Origin: Streptomyces sp. GESEQ-35
Lineage (GTDB): Bacteria > Actinomycetota > Actinomycetes > Streptomycetales > Streptomycetaceae
DNA: 64,000 nt
NCBI RefSeq assembly: GCF_017948485.1
Contig: NZ_JAFFSX010000008.1
Span: forward strand, 186,001 to 250,000
Direction of reading: 5' to 3'
In this document: piece after piece, positions 15,650-24,090 of the stretch
Layout of the letters: every line of letters begins with the position of its first letter
How positions within the stretch are numbered: position 1 is the stretch's first letter
Translations under genes and position numbers: made by a program
Notes under the pieces: model-generated
What the model was told of the DNA's origin: nothing
The model's database searches: none
Seen by the model: only the letters and a program-made list of their open reading frames with translations

Positions 15650-16024
15650 CAGGCAGCCACCTCCAGAGCGAGCCGCGCGAACGAGGCGGCGGCCGTGGTG
15701 TCCTTGGGCCGGTAGGCGGCCAGGCGCGTAAGGAAGGTGTCGGCTGAGTAGACCTTGACGGCGACGGCCTTCCGGGCGCGGCCCTTCAGCTTCACCGCGG
15801 TCGTGCGGGTGCCGTCCGCGGTCACGCCACGGGAGAAGGCTCCGGCGAACCGGTGGGCGGTGGCGTCGTCGAGACCCGGCGGCGTCGAGCCGGGTACGAA
15901 CGGGCTGCGGCTGGCCGGTGGCCACGGCACGGACCGCGCGAGCGGTGGCGCGAGTGGCGGCCGAGCGGGGGCGGACGATGGCACGCAGAGCGCGGCGCTC
16001 ACGGTGGGCGGTACGGTCCTTCAT
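15649..16024 (-). pseudogene. Small conserved AICE protein gene with a frameshift
   Basis: From ATG 16024, with AAGGAG eight bases upstream, the first frame reads KDRTAHRERRALRAI and further to GQPQPVRTRLDAA. A one-base insertion near 15870-15880 then moves the reading to LDDATAHRFAGAFSRGVTADG and VKVYSADTFLTRLAAYRPKD, ending ARLALEVAA. The two halves together give one basic protein of about 120 residues found beside AICE transfer genes as I recall. This is the upstream end of the leftward transfer operon. Confidence 0.6.
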
Positions 16025-16035
16025 GGGTCCGGCTC

Positions 16036-16140
16036 CTTGATCGGAAGATTCTGGATCAAGGCCCCGGGGCGGTGATGGGCTCACCGTCCGGGGCCGCCGC
16101 CGTCTCACACATGTCTCACGGACTGTGCGTGAGACGGCGG
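16036..16140. promoter_or_regulatory. Inverted repeats between AICE remnant and CYP102 gene
   Basis: CTTGATC (16036-16042) and GATCAAG (16054-16060) form one palindrome. Further on, CCGCCGTCTCAC (16097-16108) and GTGAGACGGCGG (16129-16140) form a perfect 12-bp inverted repeat, with a third GTCTCAC at 16113-16119. These look like operators for the leftward AICE operon, the rightward CYP102 gene, or both. The region 16025-16305 carries no gene. Confidence 0.5.
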
Positions 16141-16305
16141 ACTCGGAGCCCCTGACCTGGACGTTGAGCGGTCCTACGGACTCACACAAGTCCTGTTGGA
16201 CGCTTTCGACTACAGAATCATGTAGTTCCGCGGCCCGGGCCACCGGGGCCGATCGATCAACCTGGAGCGCAGTACTTCCGTACCGCGAAAGGCAGTTGTC
16301 GCGCC

Positions 16306-19300
16306 ATGCCCCCCACCGCGCTGCACACCCATACCGCCGGCACCCTCCCCGGTGTCCCCGTCGTCGACATCTCCGCCACCGGACCGGGACGCACGCCGAT
16401 CCAGCAGGTCATGGGCCTGATGCGGCAGCACGGGCCGGTGCTCGTGCGGCGGCTGCACGGGCGGGACACGCTCTTCGTGGGCGATCTCGACCTGGTCGCC
16501 GATCTCGCCGACGAGCAGCGGTTCGCCAAGCACATCGGGCCCGCCCTGGAGAACGTCCGTGAGTTCGCCGCCGACGGGCTGTTCACGGCGTACAACGACG
16601 AGCCCAACTGGGCCAAGGCGCACGACATCCTGATGCCCGCCTTCGCGCTCGGCTCGATGCGCACCTACCACCCGGTGATGCTGAAGGTGGCCCGAAGGCT
16701 GATCGACTCCTGGGATCGCGGCGCCCGCGACGGGCAGCCGGTCAATGTCCCCGACGACATGACCCGGATGACCCTCGACACCATCGGGCTCGCCGGCTTC
16801 GACTACGACTTCGGCTCCTTCGAACGCGCCGAACCCCACCCCTTCGTCGAGTCGATGGTCCGCTGCCTGGAGTGGGCCATGACCCGGCTCGCCCGCACCC
16901 CGGGCGAGGACCACTCAGCCGCCGACGCGGCCTTCCGCGACGACGCCGACTACCTCGCCCAGGTCGTCGACGACGTCATCGCCTCCCGCACCGGCACCGA
17001 CCAGCAAAACGCCGAGGACCTGCTCGGGCTGATGCTCAGCGCCACGCACCCGGCCGACGGCAGCACGCTCGACACCGCCAACATCCGCAACCAGGTCATC
17101 ACCTTCCTGATCGCGGGCCATGAGACGACCTCCGGCGCGATGTCCTTCGCGCTGTACTACCTCGCCAAGCACCCGACCGCGCTCCAGCTCGTCCAGCGCG
17201 AGGTGGACGCCCTGTGGGGCGACACGCCCGACCCGGAACCGACGTACGACGAGGTCGGCCGGCTCACCTACACCCGCCAGGTCCTCAACGAGGCACTGCG
17301 GCTGTGGCCGACGGCCGCCGCCTTCACCCGGCGCGCTCTTCAGGACACGGTGCTCGGTGGCCGGATCCCGGTCGCCGCGGGACAGGCCGTCACCGTGCTC
17401 GCCCCGGTGCTGCACCGGCAGCCGGTCTGGGGCGACAACCCCGAGCGCTTCGACCCCTCCCGCTTCACGCCCGAAGCGGAGGCGGCCCGGTCCGTGCACG
17501 CCTTCAAGCCGTTCGGCACCGGTGAACGCGCCTGCATCGGGCGGCAGTTCGCGCTCCACGAGGCGACCATGCTGCTGGCGATGCTCGTCCACCGCTACCG
17601 GCTGAACGACCACGCCGACTACCGCCTGGGCGTCAAGGAGACGCTCACCCTGAAGCCGGAGGGCTTCACGCTGACGCTCACCCCGCGCACACCGGCCGAC
17701 CGCGTGCACGCGCCGCTGCCAGGTGTCGTGCAGGCCGAGGCGTCCCCGACGGTCGACAGCGACACCCTCCCCGCTCGCGTCCGTCCCGGCACCAGCGTCC
17801 TCTTCCTGCACGGCAGCAACTACGGAACCTGCCGTGAGTTCGCCGCCCAACTCGCCGACGAGGCCGCCGCGATCGGCTGCGAGACCCGGATCGCGTCCCT
17901 CGACGCATACGCCGGCGGCCTGCCCACCGACCGCCCCGTCGTCATCACGGCCGCCTCCTACAACGGCCGCCCCACCGACGACGCCACCGCCTTCGCCGCC
18001 TGGCTCGACGGCACTCCGGACGCGACCGAGGTGACGTACGCCGTCCTGGGCGTCGGCGACCGCAACTGGGCCGCCACCTACCAGCACGTCCCCACCCGCA
18101 TCGACGCCCTCCTCGCCGAGCTCGGCGGCACCCGGCTCACCGACCGCGTGGCGGCCGACGCCTCGGGCGATCTCACCGGCGCCGTGCGGGAGTTCACGGT
18201 CAAGCTGCGCACGGCCCTGCTGGAGCAGTACGGCGACCCCGACGCCGTCGCTCCCGCGGACGTACCCGACACCGCCTACGAGATCCGCACCCTGACCGGT
18301 GGCCCTCTGGACGCCCTCGCCGAACGGCACGGCCTCGTCCCCATGACGGTCACCGAGGCATACGACCTCACCGCACCCGGATACCCGCGCCGCAAGCGGT
18401 TCGTACGCGTCGCACTCCCGGAGGGCATCGCCTACCGCACGGCCGACCACCTCGCCGTGCTGCCCGTGAACGCCCCTGCCCTCGTCGAACGAGCCGCTGC
18501 CGCCCTCGGCGTCGACCCCGACACCGTCCTGGAGATCCGCGCCGCCCGCCCACGCCGCGCCGGCCTGGCGGTGGACCGCCCCTTGACGGTACGTCAACTC
18601 CTCATGCACCACGTCGAGTTGCAGGAGCGCCCGAGCGCATCACAGCTGTCCGCGCTCGCCGCCGCCAATCCCTGCCCGCCGGAACGCATGGCGCTGACGG
18701 CCCTCGAAGCCGACGACCCGCGCACCCTGGTCGAGGTGATCGAGGCGTACCCGGCACTGCGCGGTGCCCTGGACTGGCCGCAACTTTTGGAGATCCTCAC
18801 CCCGCTGCGCCCCCGCCACTACTCCATCTCCTCCTCACCCGCCGTCGACCCCGGCCACGCGGACCTGATGGTCTCCCTGCTGGAGGCACCGGCCCGCTCG
18901 GGCAACGGCGTGTACCGGGGGACCGGGTCCGGCCACCTCGCCACCGTCGAGCCGGGCGACACGATCATGGCCCGCGTCCAGCCGTGCCGGGAGACCTTCC
19001 GGATCGACGGCTCCACGCCGGTCATCATGATCGCGGCGGGTACGGGACTGGCCCCCTTCCGTGGCGCCATCGCGGACCGCACGGCAGCGGCTGCCGAACT
19101 CGCCCCCGCCCTTTGCTACTTCGGCTGCGACGCCCCCGACGCGGACTTCCTGCACGCCGAGGAACTCCGCGCCGCGGAGACCGCCGGAGCGGTCTCGCTC
19201 CGCCCGGCCTTCAGTACCGCCGGGACCTTCGTGCAGCACCGCATCGCCGCCGAGGCGGCCGAGGTCTGGGAGCTGCTGAACGCGGGCGCCCGGGTGTATG

Positions 19301-19461
19301 TCTGCGGCGACGGCTCACGGATGGCGCCGGGCGTGCGGGACGCGTTCCGTACTCTTTACCGGGAGCGCACCCCGGACGCCGACACAGCGACGGCCGAGCG
19401 GTGGCTCGACGCGCTGATCGCGGACGGGCGTTACGTCGAGGACGTGTACGCCGCCGGCTGA
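16306..19461 (+). CDS. CYP102-type self-sufficient cytochrome P450 / NADPH reductase fusion
   Basis: A 1051-residue soluble fusion, almost exactly the length of P450 BM3 (1049). The P450 part holds the I-helix AGHETT (270-275), K-helix E329-x-x-R332 and the heme loop FGTGERAC with Cys410. The FMN domain starts near 496 (SVLFLHGSNYGT). The FAD-binding RHYSISS is at 837-843 and the NADPH pyrophosphate loop GTGLAPFRG at 912-920. All cofactors seem present, so it should hydroxylate substrate with NADPH and O2 without partners; fatty acids are the usual substrates in the family. The N-terminus has no membrane anchor. Palindromes lie upstream and a phosphotransferase gene follows by 25 bases. Confidence 0.93.
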   Translation: MPPTALHTHTAGTLPGVPVVDISATGPGRTPIQQVMGLMRQHGPVLVRRLHGRDTLFVGDLDLVADLADEQRFAKHIGPALENVREFAADGLFTAYNDEPNWAKAHDILMPAFALGSMRTYHPVMLKVARRLIDSWDRGARDGQPVNVPDDMTRMTLDTIGLAGFDYDFGSFERAEPHPFVESMVRCLEWAMTRLARTPGEDHSAADAAFRDDADYLAQVVDDVIASRTGTDQQNAEDLLGLMLSATHPADGSTLDTANIRNQVITFLIAGHETTSGAMSFALYYLAKHPTALQLVQREVDALWGDTPDPEPTYDEVGRLTYTRQVLNEALRLWPTAAAFTRRALQDTVLGGRIPVAAGQAVTVLAPVLHRQPVWGDNPERFDPSRFTPEAEAARSVHAFKPFGTGERACIGRQFALHEATMLLAMLVHRYRLNDHADYRLGVKETLTLKPEGFTLTLTPRTPADRVHAPLPGVVQAEASPTVDSDTLPARVRPGTSVLFLHGSNYGTCREFAAQLADEAAAIGCETRIASLDAYAGGLPTDRPVVITAASYNGRPTDDATAFAAWLDGTPDATEVTYAVLGVGDRNWAATYQHVPTRIDALLAELGGTRLTDRVAADASGDLTGAVREFTVKLRTALLEQYGDPDAVAPADVPDTAYEIRTLTGGPLDALAERHGLVPMTVTEAYDLTAPGYPRRKRFVRVALPEGIAYRTADHLAVLPVNAPALVERAAAALGVDPDTVLEIRAARPRRAGLAVDRPLTVRQLLMHHVELQERPSASQLSALAAANPCPPERMALTALEADDPRTLVEVIEAYPALRGALDWPQLLEILTPLRPRHYSISSSPAVDPGHADLMVSLLEAPARSGNGVYRGTGSGHLATVEPGDTIMARVQPCRETFRIDGSTPVIMIAAGTGLAPFRGAIADRTAAAAELAPALCYFGCDAPDADFLHAEELRAAETAGAVSLRPAFSTAGTFVQHRIAAEAAEVWELLNAGARVYVCGDGSRMAPGVRDAFRTLYRERTPDADTATAERWLDALIADGRYVEDVYAAG

Positions 19462-19485
19462 CCGGAGGGAAGGGGTGGGCGCACG

Positions 19486-20466
19486 GTGGTGGACTCCTGG
19501 GAACGGGCCCGAAACGTCCTGGCGGCGGCGCAGATCCCGCCCCACCAACTCGCCCACCTGCGTCCACTGGACGGCGGCACGTACAACACCGTCGAGGAAC
19601 TCCGGCTCACCGACGGCACCCGCCACGTCCTGAAGATCCCGCCCGCGGGGACCACGCCCGGCCTGCGCCACGAACGCGAACTCCTCGTATCCGAGGCGGA
19701 GTTCTACGAAGGGGCCGCCAAGGCCGACGTACCGGCACCGCGCGTCGTGGCGGTCGGCGGGGACCCGGGCGCACGACATCTGCTGATGACCGCCTGTCCG
19801 GGCGACCCGTGGGACGATTCACTCACGGATGCCGAACAGGCCGCCCTGCGCACGGAGTTGGGACGTCAGGTGGCCAGGCTCCATCGGGTGACGGGCCCCG
19901 GCTTCGGCTATCCGTCCGGCGCCCTCGGCCCCCTCGCCCCCGACTGGCGGACCGCCGTCACCGCGATGCTCGACGCCGTACTCGACGACGCCCGCCACTA
20001 CCGCGCCAAGCTGCCCCGCCCCGCCGGCGAGGTGGCCCGCACCGTCCGGGCCGCTCTCCCCGCCCTCGACGAGGTCTCGGTCCCGTGCCTCGTCCACTTC
20101 GACCTCTGGCCGGGCAACATCCTGGTGGACCGCTCGACGGGGGTGGCGAGCATCGGCGGGCTCATCGACGGGGAGCGCATGTTCTGGGGCGACCCCCTGG
20201 CGGACTTCGTCTCCCTTGCGCTGCTGGGTGACATCAAGAAGGACGAGGATTTCCTGGCGGGCTATCGGGAGGCCGGGGGCCATGCCGTCTTCGACGCACC
20301 GGCCCGCGTCCGTCTTGCCCTCTACCGCAGCTATCTCTACCTGATCATGCTCACCGAGACGGTCCCGCGGGCGGTGGGCGAGGACCGGAACCGCTGGGTC
20401 CAGGCGGCGGTCGGCCCCGAACTCCTCGCCGCCCTCGACGAGATTCAGGAACTGACCGCTTCTTGA
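19486..20466 (+). CDS. Aminoglycoside phosphotransferase-family kinase
   Basis: A 326-residue APH/choline-kinase fold protein. It has an N-terminal lobe with LRPLDGGTYNTVEEL and KIPPAG, then Brenner's motif HFDLWPGNIL (H, D and N all present) with the metal-binding aspartate in GLIDGER, and a C-terminal helical domain. These residues support ATP-dependent phosphorylation of a small hydroxylated or amine substrate. Such enzymes often inactivate antibiotics but many act in metabolism, so resistance cannot be inferred. GTG 19486 has GGAGG about 15 bases upstream; the second GTG three bases later is equally possible. The gene is adjacent to CYP102 and probably cotranscribed. Confidence 0.8.
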   Translation: MVDSWERARNVLAAAQIPPHQLAHLRPLDGGTYNTVEELRLTDGTRHVLKIPPAGTTPGLRHERELLVSEAEFYEGAAKADVPAPRVVAVGGDPGARHLLMTACPGDPWDDSLTDAEQAALRTELGRQVARLHRVTGPGFGYPSGALGPLAPDWRTAVTAMLDAVLDDARHYRAKLPRPAGEVARTVRAALPALDEVSVPCLVHFDLWPGNILVDRSTGVASIGGLIDGERMFWGDPLADFVSLALLGDIKKDEDFLAGYREAGGHAVFDAPARVRLALYRSYLYLIMLTETVPRAVGEDRNRWVQAAVGPELLAALDEIQELTAS

Positions 20467-20503
20467 CAGGGACAGGCCCGTCTTAATTCATCTCATGAAC
20501 TAA
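20463..20503 (+). promoter_or_regulatory. Promoter with ROK operator-like palindrome
   Basis: TTGACA (20463-20468) is followed 14 bases later by TTAATTCAT-CTC-ATGAACTAA (20483-20503), whose arms differ in one base. Position ~75 bases before the ROK start codon suggests autoregulation by the ROK protein, whose relatives bind AT-rich palindromes of similar size. Confidence 0.45.
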
Positions 20504-20576
20504 GGGGTCGAAAAAGTCGCGCAGGACCCGTCCCCGGAGGTATGTTGCAGGTCGGACAGGGTTCGAAAGGAGCCAC

Positions 20577-21866
20577 ATGGCGGGGCGGAACGGGCGCACG
20601 GTACGCGACCTCAGGCGGGCCAACCGCACGGCCGTACTACAACGGCTCTACTTCGACGGACCCCTCAGCCGCTTCGAACTGGGTCCCGTGACCGGGCTCA
20701 GCTCCGGCTCCGTCAGCAATGTGGTGGCCGACCTGGTCGCCGACGGTCTGCTGGAGGAGGCGGGCAGCGTCGACTCCGACGGCGGCCGCCCGCGCACCCT
20801 GCTGCGTGTGGCCCCCGGCAGTGGCCACATGATCGGGGTCGACGTCGGCGAAACCCGGGTCCGCATCGAGCTGTTCGACCTCACACTCACCGAACTCGCC
20901 CGCACCGAACGCCCGTTGGCGCAGCATGGCTACGAGGTCGGCGTCATCGTCGGTCACATCCGCGACGGCATCACCGAGGTGCTCACCGCCGCCGGAATCG
21001 CACCGGAACAGCTCCTGGGCGTCGGCATCGGCGTCCCCGGCATCGTCGAACGCACCCCGAACCGCGGCGCCGTGGTCCACGGACAGACGATCGGCTGGGA
21101 CGCGGTCCCCCTCGAAGCGCTGCTCCGTGACGGCTCCCCCCTCCCGGAGACCGTCCCGTACTTCATCGACAACGGAGCCAAGACCCTGGGCCAGGCCGAG
21201 ATGTGGTTCGGCGCCGGACGAGGCGCCCGCAACGCGGTCGTCGTCCTCTTCGGCTCCGGCGTCGGCGCCTGCCTCGTCACGCCCGAGGTGGAGCACGGGC
21301 GGGCGGTGGAGTGGGGGCATCTGACGGTACGGGTCAGGGGGCGCCGCTGCCGCTGCGGTGCGCTCGGCTGCCTGGAGGCGTACGCGGGCGCCGAGTCGCT
21401 GCTCGAGCGGTGGCGCGAGCAGGGCGGACGTCCGCCGGAGGACACCGACGAGGAGACGGCGCTGACGGCGATGCTGGCCGCCGCCTACCCGACCGAGAGC
21501 GGTGCGGCCGACCCGGTGGCGCTCGCCGTCCTCGAGGAGACCGCCGAGTACCTGGGCGCCGGCCTGTCCGACCTGATCAACCTCTTCCAGCCCGAGCGGA
21601 TCCTCATCGGCGGCTGGGCCGGGCTCCAGCTCGGCTCACGGTTCCTGCCCGCCGTACGCCGCCACGCCGTGTCGTACGCGCTGCGCCACCCGGCCGAGCG
21701 GGTCACCATCGACCTGGGCCGGCTCGGCCCCGACGCGGTCACCGTCGGCGCCGCGATCCTGCCGCTGGCCGACTTCTTCGCCCGCGGCGGCCGCCGTGCC
21801 GAGCCCGCGCCCGAGGGCCCGCCGCCCGCCTGGCGCGCGGCGCTTCAGGAACGGGCTCCGCACTGA
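20577..21866 (+). CDS. ROK family transcriptional regulator (NagC/XylR type)
   Basis: A 429-residue protein. Residues ~10-75 form a winged helix-turn-helix (RRANRTAVLQRLYFDGPLSR, GSVSNVVADLVADGLLEEAG). The rest is a ROK sugar-kinase-like fold with MIGVDVGETRVRIE, VPGIVERTPNRG and the ROK zinc motif CRCGALGCLEAYAG at about 258-270. These proteins sense phosphorylated or free sugars. The ATG is preceded by AAGGAG seven bases upstream. The DNA-binding domain shows it is a regulator rather than a kinase. It is downstream of the phosphotransferase and has its own palindrome-bearing promoter. Confidence 0.88.
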   Translation: MAGRNGRTVRDLRRANRTAVLQRLYFDGPLSRFELGPVTGLSSGSVSNVVADLVADGLLEEAGSVDSDGGRPRTLLRVAPGSGHMIGVDVGETRVRIELFDLTLTELARTERPLAQHGYEVGVIVGHIRDGITEVLTAAGIAPEQLLGVGIGVPGIVERTPNRGAVVHGQTIGWDAVPLEALLRDGSPLPETVPYFIDNGAKTLGQAEMWFGAGRGARNAVVVLFGSGVGACLVTPEVEHGRAVEWGHLTVRVRGRRCRCGALGCLEAYAGAESLLERWREQGGRPPEDTDEETALTAMLAAAYPTESGAADPVALAVLEETAEYLGAGLSDLINLFQPERILIGGWAGLQLGSRFLPAVRRHAVSYALRHPAERVTIDLGRLGPDAVTVGAAILPLADFFARGGRRAEPAPEGPPPAWRAALQERAPH

Positions 21867-21925
21867 GGTTTCGCCGGTGATCGCGGAGGTACTCGGTGCG
21901 CTCGCACCACCGGAGGGAGGACGCG

Positions 21926-22174
21926 ATGGCTGACGACCGACGTGCGGGTCCCGTGCCGCGTGATCTCCAGGACCAGCAGGCGGCCGACCCGGGCGACGAC
22001 CCGTGGGAGGTGCCGCCCGCCGACGCGACCGACGATCCCGACGAGACCGATGAGACCGACGTGCCCGACACCGACGTGCCAGACACCGACGAGGCGGGCA
22101 CCGGTCGCCAGGGTGCCCCGCACGCGGCAGGCGTCCATCCCGAGCAGCCGGTACCGGACGAGTCCTCCGGGTGA
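21926..22174 (+). CDS. Small acidic low-complexity protein
   Basis: An 82-residue, strongly acidic and Pro/Asp/Thr-rich protein. It begins at ATG 21926 with GGAGGGAGG six bases upstream. The middle (PDETDETDVPDTDVPDTDEA) is built from short repeats of D-x-D/P-D-T, so it is probably unstructured. The product is a common type of Streptomyces 'hypothetical protein' whose role is unknown. It sits between the ROK gene and the XRE/Tap-like pair and may be cotranscribed with either. Confidence 0.55.
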   Translation: MADDRRAGPVPRDLQDQQAADPGDDPWEVPPADATDDPDETDETDVPDTDVPDTDEAGTGRQGAPHAAGVHPEQPVPDESSG

Positions 22175-22270
22175 CGCGCCACCGGACGGACCCGGTGGAT
22201 CTCCGGCGTTGCGCCATGCGAACGCAGCAAGCCTCATACGCGAGACGCATGATCGGGTAGGGTCCGTGGG

Positions 22271-22552
22271 GTGGGACTGTCCTTGGGAGAACGGGTGAGG
22301 TCGGCGGTGGCCGCGCTGATGCACGCGACCGGTGAGTCGCAGGCGGACCTCGCCGTCGCACTCGGTGTGAGCCAGGCACAGGTGAGCCGTCGGCAGTCCG
22401 GCAGCGCGGCCTGGAGCCTGTCCGACTGCGACGCGCTCGCCACGCACTTCGGCATCGACGTACTCGACCTGCTCGCCGGCCCGACCCGGGCGTGCGAGAC
22501 CCTGCCCGTCCGGCGGCGCAGGACCGGCGGATCGGCGGCGGTGGCCCGATGA
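22271..22552 (+). CDS. Small XRE-family DNA-binding protein, paired with Tap-like gene
   Basis: A 93-residue protein starting at GTG 22271 that is nearly all helix-turn-helix (residues ~5-65: GERVRSAVAALMHATGESQA, VALGVSQAQVSRRQSG, DALATHFGIDVLDLLAG). The recognition helix is QAQVSRRQ. It ends with a basic tail RRRRTGG. Its stop overlaps the start of the Tap-like gene as ATGA, so both are translated together. It likely binds a specific DNA site and might recruit the larger protein; no target can be read from the sequence. Confidence 0.75.
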   Translation: MGLSLGERVRSAVAALMHATGESQADLAVALGVSQAQVSRRQSGSAAWSLSDCDALATHFGIDVLDLLAGPTRACETLPVRRRRTGGSAAVAR

Positions 22553-24084
22553 CCGACTTCGAGGCGATCGACGCGCTTCTGGCGGGCGCCCGCCAGGAGG
22601 TGCCCCTGCCGCCCGCCGAGGAACGGCGCGACCTGCGGGAGAAGCTGAACCTCTCCCGCGCCCAGGTGGCCCAGGCCCTCGGCGTGAGCCCCTCCACCGT
22701 CGGCGGCTGGGAGTCCGGCCGGGACCCCAGCGGCGAGGTGCGCGAGAAGTACGCGTACTTCCTGGAGGGGGCGCGGACGAAGCTGGTGGGCCAGGACGAG
22801 GAAGAGGAAGAGGTCGGGCCTACGGAGGATGCCGTCGACCCGGCGGATGTGGACGAGGGGAGCGGCCACGCCGTCGACGAGGCCGATGACGTCGCCTCCC
22901 TCGGCGCTCCGCGCCCGTGCGTCCTGTGCGGCGGCCCCGCCCACCATGAGGTCGCCGGATTCCCCCAGCACCTGGACCCCGCCGAGTGCGCCCCGACGGT
23001 ACCGGTACCGGCGCCGACCGCCCCGGTCGCGGAGCCAGGGCAGCAGGCCGGACCGGTCCAGCCCCGGCAGGGCGCGAAGCCCGTCCAGGTCGTCCCCGCA
23101 GGCCGCCGTATGCGCACCGCCTCCGACGCAGAGCCCGACCTGATCCGCGCGGCCGTCGCCGAGGCGCTCGCCCGCCACGAAGGCGATGTGGACGCGGCGA
23201 CCGCGGCCCTGGTGAAGCGGGCCATTCCCGATGCCATGGCGTTGCTGGACGAGACCCGCAAGGGCGGCCGGTACGACGTCGTGGCGCACCCGTGGATCCC
23301 GGAGGTCCTGCGCAAACAGACCGCTCGCGGTTCCGATCAGATCTGGGAGGCCCGCCCCAAGTGGGCCCGGCGCGAACTGCCGCCCGGCGCGCACGAGGTG
23401 ACCGCCCTCGACGTCAACGGCGCATATCTGTCGGCACTCAAGACGCATCTGCCGATCGGCCAGCTGGAACACTCCACCGGCTTCGACCACGACCGCCGCC
23501 GGGCCGGCGTCCATCTGATCACCCCGTCTGCCTGGGAGCACGACGCCCACCTGCCGAACCCGCTCGGCAGCCGCGACGAGCCAGGGCCCTTGTGGGTCAC
23601 CGAACCCACCCTGCGTCTCCTGCTTCGGCTGTCCGGCCCGAAGCACGGACTGTGCGACCCGCCGGAGATCCACGAGTCGTTCACCTCCGGCGCGACCGAG
23701 AGCCTCCTGGAGAAGTTCCGGGTCGCGCTGAAGGACGCCCGCGACCGGGCGATCGCGGAGGACGACGAGGTGACGCTGGAGTATGTGAAGGCGATGTACT
23801 CCAAGTTCGTCTCCACGATGGGGGAGTCCAACTACAACCGGGAGCTGTACCGCCCCGACTGGATGCACCTGATCCGCTCCCAGGCCTTCGCCAACCTCTG
23901 GATGAAGGCGTACAAGGCGCACGAGGAAGGCCTGCTGGTCGTCCGCGCCATGGGCACCGACGAACTCCATGTGATCGGCGACTGGCGGCGGGTCTTCCCG
24001 GAGGGCCGGGGGGTCTCCGACGTGAAGCTCAAGGACGTGTACACCGTCGGAGAGGACGCCGCCCCGGCCGTCGTCGACGACTGA
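22549..24084 (+). CDS. Tap-like protein: HTH fused to a polymerase-like domain
   Basis: A 511-residue protein. Residues ~20-75 form an HTH (LREKLNLSRAQVAQALGVS). Next come an acidic linker, a C124-x2-C127 zinc knuckle with following HH, and Pro/Ala spacer. The C-terminal half resembles the telomere-associated protein Tap of Streptomyces in order of motifs: ALDVNGAYLS (286-295), KAMYSKFVSTMGE (414-426), YRPDWMHLIRSQAFANLW and RAMGTDELHV (466-475). Tap recruits the terminal protein Tpg to linear replicon ends. The three motifs also look like palm motifs A, B and C of protein-primed family-B polymerases. No tpg gene is next to it. The identification as Tap-like is moderately sure; function is inference. 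Confidence 0.6.
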   Translation: MTDFEAIDALLAGARQEVPLPPAEERRDLREKLNLSRAQVAQALGVSPSTVGGWESGRDPSGEVREKYAYFLEGARTKLVGQDEEEEEVGPTEDAVDPADVDEGSGHAVDEADDVASLGAPRPCVLCGGPAHHEVAGFPQHLDPAECAPTVPVPAPTAPVAEPGQQAGPVQPRQGAKPVQVVPAGRRMRTASDAEPDLIRAAVAEALARHEGDVDAATAALVKRAIPDAMALLDETRKGGRYDVVAHPWIPEVLRKQTARGSDQIWEARPKWARRELPPGAHEVTALDVNGAYLSALKTHLPIGQLEHSTGFDHDRRRAGVHLITPSAWEHDAHLPNPLGSRDEPGPLWVTEPTLRLLLRLSGPKHGLCDPPEIHESFTSGATESLLEKFRVALKDARDRAIAEDDEVTLEYVKAMYSKFVSTMGESNYNRELYRPDWMHLIRSQAFANLWMKAYKAHEEGLLVVRAMGTDELHVIGDWRRVFPEGRGVSDVKLKDVYTVGEDAAPAVVDD

Positions 24085-24090
24085 GAAGCC

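Noticed and set aside
12490-16024. Integrase, excisionase or att site of the AICE
   Set aside because: No integrase-like protein, tRNA gene or direct-repeat pair was found, so borders cannot be set.
16915-18612. Long leftward reading frame (565 codons) opposite CYP102
   Set aside because: It is a GC-bias shadow of the P450-reductase gene, with Val/Gly/Arg-rich content and no domain.
22271-24084. True tap-tpg telomere pair
   Set aside because: The large protein is shorter than classical Tap and no terminal protein gene lies next to it, so I keep the call as Tap-like.
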